A DNA stretch of 64,000 nt from Platerodrilus igneus (lineage: Eukaryota; Arthropoda; Insecta; Coleoptera; Lycidae): NCBI GenBank assembly GCA_036346225.1, contig JARFIW010001322.1, forward strand, positions 806,001-870,000, read 5' to 3'. Both the position numbers and the translations under genes were made by a program. The notes under the pieces were generated by a model. The model saw nothing but the letters and a program-made list of their open reading frames with translations. It ran no database searches and had not been told where the DNA came from. Below, one piece after another: positions 55,946 through 64,000 of the stretch. Every line of letters begins with the position of its first letter. Within the stretch, counting starts at the first letter, position 1.

Positions 55946-57553
55946 TAAATAATACAGACACAATCTTTCTATTGTTTTTTATTATTATTAAACCATTCTT
56001 TTAATAACAAGGTATTTTAAATTTGCACATTGCAGACTATTATTGCTGTGTCTAGAACAATGGATGTTACATAGTAAACGATTGTTGATTTTTAACTCCG
56101 ATAGCTTAGGACAACCTAGTGCAAGCATATCAGTTACAACGTTTTGCATTAGGTAGGTTTCCATCCAATTCTTCTCTTCTAGACCCTTCACACAAACTTC
56201 TTCACCGGGCCTGATAATTTGCTTCAAATATAGCGCTATATATGATGACATCATTTCAGCCGTTAAAGATTCATCCCAAGAAAGACCATGAATATTCCTT
56301 GTCACTCAGTCGTTATGTTTTATATGATCTTGGCTCAAACAACTAAACTGCATTGGCAGTTTAAAATTTTGATGCCAAACAACACCTTCCAACAAGTCCA
56401 AAACCGCAATTTCTTTGCACACAAACTCGTTTTTCTTGTATTTAAATCCCTAAATATCAATTATATACATGTTTGTATATGTAGGTATGTAAATATGCAG
56501 TAAACTTCGACTAATTAAATTAATATTAGGAGCAATCTCGTTATATAGCAGATTACCACCATCTGCGTTCTTTGCTAACCTACTTTTCAACCTATCACAA
56601 GAGTGAACACATTTTGAATTGAAACCGGCCTATGTGTATTTGCAGAGTGGTCACACTTTGAATTCAAACCGGCCTTAGCATATTTTGCATCTGACCTACT
56701 TTATAACTTCTCGCTAGAATTCAAAACAGCCCCAAATTTTTTCTGCACGCACATACATTTTCTCAATGTAGCATACGTGTGGACACGCTTTCAAGTCAAA
56801 CCGGCCTATGTGAATTTGCAGCTTCTAAACAAAAGTAAAAACATAAATGAGAATCCACTTTAATTAAATACAATTGCCTTATATGCTATATTTTGCATCT
56901 GACCTACTTTATAACTTCTCGCTAAAGAACCGAATTCAAAACGGCTCCACATTTATTGTACATTTTTTCAACGTAGCATACGAATGGACACGTTTTGAAG
57001 TCAAACCAGCCTATATGTATTTTCAGCCTCTAAACAAAAGTAAAAAACAAATCAGAATCCACTTTAATTAAATACAATTGACTTAGAAGCGATATTTTGC
57101 ATCTGACCTACTTTATAACTTCTCGCTAGAGAACATCTAATACGAATTCAAAACAGCTCCACATCATTTCTGCACGCACTTACATTTTTTCAACGTAGCA
57201 TACGTGTGGACACGTTTTGATGTCAGACCGGCCTATGTGTATTTGCAGTGACCCATCTGACCTACTTTATAACAGAAAACCGAATTCAAAACAGCTCCAC
57301 ATTTCTTCTGCGCGCACTTACATTTTTTCAACGTAGCATACGTGTGGACACGTTTTGAAGTCACACACGTATGTTCCATTGAAAGTAATATAAGGCTGGT
57401 CTGATTTCAAAACGTGTCCACACGTATGTTACATTGAAAGTAATATAAGACCTGTCTGGCTTCAAAACGTGTCCACGCGTATGCTACATTAAAACTTTCA
57501 ATGGAACATACACGTGCACCGTTCTGAAGTCAGACCAACCTTACTATACTACT
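55946..57553 (-). repeat. Right TIR of Mav-3
   Basis: Reverse complement of the left TIR, about 250 bp shorter through loss of subrepeat sequence. It ends ACT, followed by AATGAC. Confidence 0.9.
55988..56488 (-). pseudogene. IDIQ-family gene, right TIR copy
   Basis: Mirror of 36838-37336. The C-terminal frame is 56305-55988 (IHGLSWDESLTAEMMSSYIA, EEVCVKGLEEKNWMETYLMQ, CNIHCSRHSNNSLQC); the N-terminal part lies above 56305. It is convergent with the integrase, whose frame ends about 100 bp away. Differences from the left copy are few. Confidence 0.68.
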
Positions 57554-57559
57554 AATGAC

Positions 57560-58497
57560 AAATGAATATTACCTGTAATAACCCCTTCACCCAATTTCCC
57601 ATCATTTTAGCATGCAACCTATTTTCCTCAATTAACAAACTATCTTTTACTATTTTTGTAGACAATTTATCTGGTGGTATTTGATAAATCGACTGAGATA
57701 CTGCATCATAAAGATCCCCTAATCCTAAAACATTACAATTGCAACTAATCTATTGGAAACCTTTTCCGTTAAACTCTCTAACTCAGTTACAATTTTTAAA
57801 ATCCTAGAGACATAGACCCATCGATTCGCTATCTGATTTTCTAATCATAAAAATATCTTTATAAATTAAGGCTAATCGAAGCAATGAAGATGGTTCAAAC
57901 TGGCCTTGAAGAATAGTCCAAGCATGGTGAGGATCAGCAGTGTTGGTTAATACTCATCTATTCCTTTTGTGTGGAACCTTCTCCCAGGGGTTGCTGTTTC
58001 TTCTCTATACAGTTGAACAGGCCTCTGTCACGTAAAAGCATACTGCAATTGATTTTCCAGCCAGTGTAATTGGACACATTAAGCGTTTTGAATGTTATTG
58101 CAGATTTCCGGTTTCATTCCATCATGCAGTCAACAAAACAAAAATACAAAGTATCAGGATCCTTTAGTCTTAAGAACATAGTTACAGAAATGACCCCTTA
58201 AATTTAACAAAGGGGCAATACTGAAATATGCTATCTAATAAATGCGAGTATTCGAAAAACATGTGGTACATTCGCCAACAACCAATGACCAGGTTAACCA
58301 AACCACTAAATACCATCTAATTAATTTTGTAAAATGTATAACTAAAATAGTGGGAAACCAAATCCGGACGTAAATTCTTCTTGACAAATAATTCTAAATG
58401 GTGATTTCGTTTTTGGCGGCCATACCAAGTTCCATGTCAGCATACTATAGTTATTACGCAATGTAAGTATTTAACCACGCACTGCAACCACTTAAGA
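57560..58497 (-). pseudogene. Copia gag, 5' part
   Basis: Minus-strand traces include LSTKIVKDSLLIEENRLHAK near 57620-57680, a LGDLYDAVSQSIYQIPPDK block (57660-57720) and PHHAWTILQGQFEPSSLLRL (57870-57930), typical of Copia Gag. Mav-3 cuts it at 57554. A primer-site-like TGGTTGCAGTGCG lies just inside the LTR at about 58478-58490. Confidence 0.65.
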
Positions 58498-58768
58498 TGC
58501 AAATAAATATTTTAATAATCAACTTATTACCAACATTACATTTACTGTATATGACAAATATTTAATTATACATGATTGCATATTAACTACAAGCATTGCC
58601 ATCTCATCCCATTTTTACATACATAAAGTGTACGAACCAATCACAAACTCGTACATGCGAACATGGCCAATGTCATCAACAGTTTAAAAGCTGCGGTGCA
58701 AAAACAATTCAATTTAAATTCAAAATATAATAAATTTGCCTCAACGCGAACAAACGGCAATAATCATA
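58498..58768 (-). repeat. Copia LTR, right copy (5' LTR)
   Basis: Direct-repeat partner of 31834-32136. Begins TGCAAATAAATATT on the plus strand. Confidence 0.8.
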
Positions 58769-58870
58769 AAAAGTTAGAATAATGAACATTATCCAGGATG
58801 ACTTAAACGATGACACAAATAAGTCTGACAACACAATTAAGCAGAACAAACTTCCTATGAAATTAATAAT
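58769..58870 (+). pseudogene. LINE ORF1, continuation after Copia
   Basis: After the repeated AAAAGT flank, the frame continues with RIMNIIQDDLNDDTNKSDNT then IKQNKL, which fits the position directly after the KKPKV end at 31829. Confidence 0.5.
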
Positions 58871-60649
58871 TTTTATCTAAACTGCTAAAGTCCACAAAAA
58901 GTTAAAAAGTATAATACAGCCACTTTTTATGCTATTTCAAATCTTACAAACAGTCATTTAACAAATTCAATTGAAATAAATACTTATTTAAACTGTCCTA
59001 TAAAAATTTCCTTAAGTGTTTATCATAACGATAAATACGAGGAAATCTATTCTATAGGTTGCTTTGCCTTGCAAAGGTTAAGAAACTTCTTGCATAGTTA
59101 AAATACTTTTAATAGGTTGGTTAACTACCCTCTCACTAGGAAATAATCCACATGGTATTTCGTTATCTTGCAGGTGTTCGATCGCTGGAGTTTGCAAGCA
59201 ATAAACCGTCCCCTCAATTAATTCTATTCTCGGTATTGTGTGTCAATATAATGCATCACTATTGTTGCTATAACGGTTAAGCAACCTGTTATACATTTCA
59301 CTCCATAATGCAGAAAGGAGGGATGCAAACTTACCTGACCATTTAAACAGGCGTCGTTTTCTCATGACAACAACAAAATTCAGTGGAAGTCATTATAAAA
59401 TATTGAGGCCTTTTGTTTACATTAATCGACTATTGTTCTAGGAATATTTTGCAGTTGTTGGGTGGGAAAATATCTAGCCTGTGATGCTCACTGAATACTT
59501 CACGCATTATCGCTGGAAATTATTTTAAAACGAAAACACGTTCCTTATAAGTAAAGACAGCTTTTGAAAGAGGGCTATTTTATACAACACTCTTTAACCG
59601 AAGGAAAATGTTGTAAGTCGTGGTCCTAAGATGCTCTTTGTTGTACTTAGTGTTAGAGTCTAGTTAAATTGTTTTATTCAGTATCCAGACCGTCAACAAG
59701 TGCAGGCACGCACTTCCAAATCCTTTACGATGGTACCAGAAGCAGGCAGCTTGTTTCAAGATACATTTATTCTGGTTTTTTTTACTTGATGCTGCTGTGA
59801 AAGATAGACACTTCTTTGGCTGGTATTTAACCACATAAGTGCATTCATTTTATTACTCGTGGCTGCACAATACATTACAGACTGTGTGTTACAAATTTAC
59901 GTTCACAGTTCTTTTCAAGTCACAATTAGTATAAACCGAAGATCGCGTTAGAGCACATTATACTGTTTCTTTTTTTAAATTAATGCAAACGTCATCTGCT
60001 TGTTTACCAAATTATAAGTTAGAGAAGTGCACTTCACAGAGCAGGTAAATTACTGTATATATTATGTCTAATTTTCTTCTTGTATATATTTTGGGTTAGC
60101 AATATTAAATATATGTACATGTCATTTAGATTTAAGATTTTCTAATCGATATCTGCTTAAATATATATTTTTATATTGTGTTATATGCAAAGTGACGCTT
60201 TTGTTTACATCACGTTATAACACGACAATTACATAAATGCTCGACTTGGTCTCTGTAATTACTCCTTTTTATACTATGTTTAACTAACGGTTTGTAAATA
60301 AAATACTTGTTGATGTTCTTCTTACTGTATGAGCCACCTGACTATACGACATTTTAAGCTAACCCGGAATTCAATTCTTGTGGATTCCTATTCTACCCTT
60401 CTATGTTTTGTTATGGTATTTGGTGTGGGCGATTTTCTTTACTGACTTTACTACTTTCTTTCTTGTCTGCATGGAATACCGTAACAACATTGCACATACT
60501 ACTATGGAGCAACTATGGATCAATGTTCGAACCAACAAGCACATTATTGCTGTCTGTCAATTATAGACTTCCTCACTGCTGGAATGTCCTGTTTAAAAGA
60601 ACTTAAACTGGTTTAGTCACATACCACTACTCTATATGACAGTATTATT
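58871..60649. other. Unrecognised AT-rich DNA
   Basis: No gene identified. A short coding-like trace near 58975-59100 (YLNCPIKISLSVYHNDKYEE) has no family I can name. Frames at 60378-60606 are hydrophobic and probably chance. Confidence 0.4.
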
Positions 60650-62500
60650 CTTATTGGCAATGTACTTAAACATAGACTGTACACCTACTTGTTAGGCAGC
60701 TAGAGTAGGTGTACTAAATCAGTGCATACTTTTTACACAAACATGTTAGGCAGCTAGGGCAAATGTACTATAACAATACACACATTTTACAGTAACGTGT
60801 TTGCACAGGTTTGCAAATTTATTTGAACTTACATAAAGACAGCTTATTATAATATTAGAATTGTTTTTTTTGCTTCTATAAAACCTGGGCTCTTGAAACT
60901 TGATAAGCGACCAGGGTAGGTGTACTAAAATAATGCATACCTTTTACAACAATCTTTTGCCCACGGTTTGCACATTTTTAAAACTCGCATAGACACCTTA
61001 AGAAAACATTGCAATTGTTTTTTTGCTTCTATAAAACCTGCATTTTAGAAACTTGTTAAACATCTAGAGCAGGTATACTAAAACAACACATAGTTTTTAC
61101 AAAAGCGTGTTCGTCCTGGTTCACAAATATTTTCGAACTCCCATAAGGACAACTTAGGAAAACATTAAAATTGTTTTTTGGCTTCTATAAGACCTGCGCT
61201 CTTGAAACTTGTTAAGCACTACATTTGATTTTCCAATGCTCCATCCGAAGGTACTATACTGGCCAGAAAGCGAGTTTTTTACCTGGAAAATTTTGAAATT
61301 TGCCAAACCCTTGCTGTTGCAAGCAAGGTATGGATATTTCATGTGCATGACAACACTCACACACGGGACCTCCATTTTATCTTGCATCCGAACGAGGATG
61401 TATTTTTGTGAAAAATGCTCACCTAACATTTTTCAAGCGGATCATGTTGGGATTTGAACCTGGAACCTTGGGCATAGTAGTCACGCACATACCAACTATG
61501 CCACAGAGCCGCCTAACTTGTTAGGCAGCTATGGTAAGTGTACTAAAACAATACACACCATTTACAGATATGTTTCCCCGGGTTCGCAACACATACCTTT
61601 TACAGAAATGTGTTCGCCCCGATTTTAAAATTTTTTCGAACTAGCCTGAAGACACCTTAAGAAAATATTAAAATCTTTTTTAGTTTCTATAAGACCAGAG
61701 CTCTTGAAACTTGTTAGGTAGATAGGATAGGTGTACTAAAACAATACACACCTTCGACAGAAAAGTGCTTCCCCGGTTTGCAAATTTTTTCGAGCTTAAG
61801 AAAGCATTAAAATCGTTTCTTTTACTTTATAAGACCTGCGGTCTTGATATTTCTTAGGCTGCTAGCATGGGTGTGCTAAAACAACACAAACCTTTTACAG
61901 AAACGTGTTTGTATTTATAAAAATTATAAAATTATAAATTATATTATATATAAAATTATAAAATTATAAAAATTTTTTCGAACTCGCCTGAGGACACCTT
62001 AAGAAAACATTAAAATGGTTTTTTAGCTTGTATGAGATTAGTGCTCCGGAAACTTGTTAAACAACTAGGGTAGGTGTACGAAAACAATACATACATTTTA
62101 CAAAAACGTGTTTGCCCCAATTCGCAAATTTTTTCGAACTCACATAATGACACCTCAAGAAAACATTAAAATTATTTTTCTTAGCTTTTATAAGACCTGC
62201 GCTCTTCAAGCTTGTTATGCAGTTACAATAGGTGTACTAAAACAACACATACCTTTTATAGACACGTGTTCACCCCAATTCGGAAATTTTTTCAAACTCG
62301 CATGAGGACGACTTCAGAAAATGTTAACATTTTTTTTTAGCTTCTATAACACATCCTCTCTTGAAACTTATTAGACAGCTGGGATATGTTTACTAAAACA
62401 ACATATACCTTTTACAGAAGCATGTTCGCCAGGGTTCGAAAATTTTTTCAAACTCGCATAAAGGCGCCTAAGAACACATTAAAATTGTTTTTCTCTTTGC
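60650..62500 (+). repeat. Approximately 156-bp satellite array
   Basis: About ten diverged units, each with CTTGTTAGGCAGCTAGGGTA, GTGTACTAAAACAATACA, CCTTTTACAGAAACGTGTT and TTCTATAAGACCTGCGCTCT, or variants. Marker positions at 60689, 60744, 60900, 61053, 61209, 61518, 61711, 61851, 62055, 62212 and 62369 give typical spacings of 153-157 bp. Exceptions are a truncated unit, a SINE insertion and an AT-rich insertion at 61917-61970. No genes. Confidence 0.9.
61219..61516 (-). mobile_element. tRNA-derived SINE in the satellite
   Basis: The minus-strand head has perfect pol III boxes: A box TGGCATAGTTGG (61503-61492) and B box GGTTCAAATCC (61460-61450). An unrelated body of about 220 bp follows. 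Flanks CTTGTTAAGCA (61208-61218) and CTTGTTAGGCA (61517-61527) match at 10 of 11 bases. They could be a target duplication, or simply the satellite motif on both sides. Confidence 0.82.
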
Positions 62501-64000
62501 TCCATTCGAACATGACAGAAGGCGCGAGTTGTCCCAATTTTGTGATCTTTAAGTGCCTATAAGCTAACCTAAATACATTTTGTATGCTTATATTCTTGGC
62601 TGTTCTCAGTGCATTTCTTGACTTGTTATTTAAAATTAAAATTTAGCTGATTAGTTATGTGAAAATTATTTTATTAAGCTAATCTATTTTATGTTATTAT
62701 ACCTTTTATAGATTTTCAAACAAATTTCGTTTGCTTACTGGAAGCTATTCGTATGCCGTGTTTTCTTCAATTTTGTTTTAATTGTAAAGTATCAAAAGTT
62801 GCGTGGGATCACGCACAAAAAAGTTTTTATCTCGAATAGTATCTGAGATATTTGATTTTAAAATTTGAGCAAAATTTAAATTCTTTGGGAAATGTGAAAT
62901 TTTGACTTCAGATTGAGATAAATTGTTGAAAGGTAGAAGGATAGGAGGGTCTTAAGAACAGATACCACATATTTAATAGTTGTTTCAGAGGTAAATGATT
63001 GCATAATAAGAACATATATAAATAAAGCAAATATTAAAAAAAGCGACATCCTATGGAAAAATTGTTCATTATCTATTAGTCAGAAAATTTTATTCTTCAT
63101 AAAAGAGTAAAGTGTCCCATATTTTCAATATTATCAAAAAAGTTTATTTAGAAAAGTTGTTTGGAATTAAAGATTGTATTCAGATTTAAACTCCTTATTT
63201 TTAGCATTACAAAGAAAAACAATATCCCATACAAATCCCAGACCCCCACGACTATTAAATATTTTTTATGATTATTTTTGTTTTGTTGATTCAAAAATGT
63301 CATTTCATCTTGTACAGTAACTAGAATTCTTATAAAAATTATCCGTAAATGCACAAATTAAGAAAACTTGTTTTTAAATTATTAAAATCAGCATAGCTTA
63401 AACTTTTTGTCATTATAAACAGTAAACAATTTTTTATTTAATAACTGTGCGTGTCCACATTGTGAAACATCAGAAACTAGGACTTTTCAAATGTTGAGTA
63501 AAATTGAAAAAAATTTAAATAATTTTAATACTTGGAGAATACATAGCAAATAGAAAAACATCAGATATGTTTAATGTGTGTCATCCTAAAACGGTGAAAT
63601 AACACATTTGTACCACGAAAACTAAAACTAATGAACTGAATGAATTTTTGCAATTACATTGTATTAGAACGGTGAGAGACCCTAGAATGCAAATAATTAA
63701 AAAGTTCAATGGTTATTCTGTATTTGATAATGAAAATACTCTCCAATTTCATGGCAAGTCAAATTATCTTAAGCCTTTTAGTCACTTTCAAATACTTCAA
63801 TTTTACAAATAGATAAAAATTAAGAAAGGAATGTGCATTTGAAGGCAAATTACTTTTAAAGTTTCAATACACACTTTCTATGACTAGCATAAGTTTTGGC
63901 AAAAAAGGTTTTAAACAGATGATCCTGAGTATTTTACTCTTATAAAATTTTACCAATTAGTTGCTCAAAATATCCTTCCTTATATTTCATTGTTATATAT
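62501..64000. other. AT-rich DNA, nothing recognised
   Basis: No gene, RNA or repeat family could be supported on either strand. Confidence 0.5.

Larger units (their letters stand above)
35501..57553. mobile_element. Mav-3, second Maverick, inserted in Copia gag
   Basis: Perfect AATGAC target duplications lie at 35495-35500 and 57554-57559. The ends are AGTACCATAGTAAGGCCGGT on the left and reverse-complement AGTAGTATAGTAAGGTTGGT on the right. Long TIRs (35501 to about 37358, and about 55946 to 57553) include a gene. Between them are Gypsy LTR arms, Gypsy-B, a BEL element, and remnants of protease, minor capsid, ATPase, structural and integrase genes. PolB and the major capsid gene are not seen. 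Confidence 0.93.
31830..58768 (-). mobile_element. Copia element split by Mav-3
   Basis: LTR-like copies lie at both ends (about 31834-32136 and 58498-58768, direct repeats), 26 kb apart because Mav-3 is inserted in gag. A short flank AAAAGT repeats at 31824-31829 and 58769-58774. The exact LTR edges are eroded (expected TG/CA changed). Net Copia length without Mav-3 is about 4.9 kb, a normal size. Confidence 0.8.

Noticed and set aside
58975..59100. Possible host exon (YLNCPIKISL trace)
   Set aside because: Short, no clear splice sites, no family recognised; not supportable.
60378..60606. Two overlapping hydrophobic frames
   Set aside because: Low-complexity aromatic/Leu residues in AT-rich DNA next to a satellite; likely chance.
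61437..61516. Functional tRNA gene on the minus strand
   Set aside because: A and B boxes are good, but the 3' side does not form a convincing acceptor stem and the sequence continues into an unrelated body, so it is a SINE head.

Overview
The window is AT-rich eukaryotic DNA, almost entirely transposable elements nested inside one another. The only host coding sequence I recognise is a single exon (25301-25583, minus strand) of the mitochondrial tRNA-modification GTPase GTPBP3/MnmE, with splice signals at both ends. The mix of families (Maverick/Polinton, BEL/Pao, Gypsy, Copia, hAT, a PHD-finger LINE ORF1, a tRNA-derived SINE) suggests an arthropod, probably an insect. I cannot name the species.

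Left block (1-25241): a Maverick/Polinton (Mav-1, 3-25235) lies in the intron about 60 bp downstream of the GTPBP3 splice donor. It begins AGTAGGGG and ends CCCCTACT. Without later insertions it is about 13 kb and keeps an adenovirus/adintovirus-like gene order. A broken protein-primed DNA polymerase B lies on the minus strand. On the plus strand come a phospholipase A2/pX-like virion protein, an adenain-like protease, a penton-like minor capsid protein, a 53-residue protein, a hexon-like major capsid protein, an HTH_psq-FtsK/HerA ATPase fusion, a conserved structural-type protein, a fibre-like protein, an integrase with chromodomain, and a small conserved gene opening MCFIIDLQGY. The plus-strand genes are packed or overlapping and fall into two units, each with its own TATA box and AATAAA. 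Most genes are broken. The PLA2/pX gene, the protease and the 53-residue gene are open.

Mav-1 is interrupted by a mariner-type fold-back MITE (984-1744), a LINE 3' tail (6567-6754), a palindromic mini-Maverick with perfect 6-bp target duplications (Mav-2, 12538-18966) and a hAT transposon (19946-24723).

Middle and right block (26400-58870): a Gypsy-like copy (Gypsy-A) is followed by a LINE ORF1 fragment that is split at 31829/58769. A minus-strand Copia element has LTRs at about 31834-32136 and 58498-58768. Inside the Copia lies a second Maverick (Mav-3, 35501-57553) with AATGAC target duplications and 1.6-1.85 kb terminal inverted repeats that carry the MYIIDIQ gene in both copies. Inside Mav-3 are a palindromic pair of about 2.1-kb Gypsy LTR-like arms joined by a (TA)n tract, a Gypsy-B body, and a nearly complete BEL/Pao element (45512-51847, 285-bp LTRs, GTACG target duplication) inserted into the Mav-3 minor capsid gene. 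Part of the BEL 5' end is repeated in inverted orientation next to Mav-3 protease, ATPase, structural and integrase remnants. The nest is four levels deep.

Far right (58871-64000): mostly unrecognised AT-rich DNA, with an approximately 156-bp satellite array (60650-62500) interrupted by a tRNA-derived SINE.

All calls come from reading motifs and repeats by eye; no database search was run.
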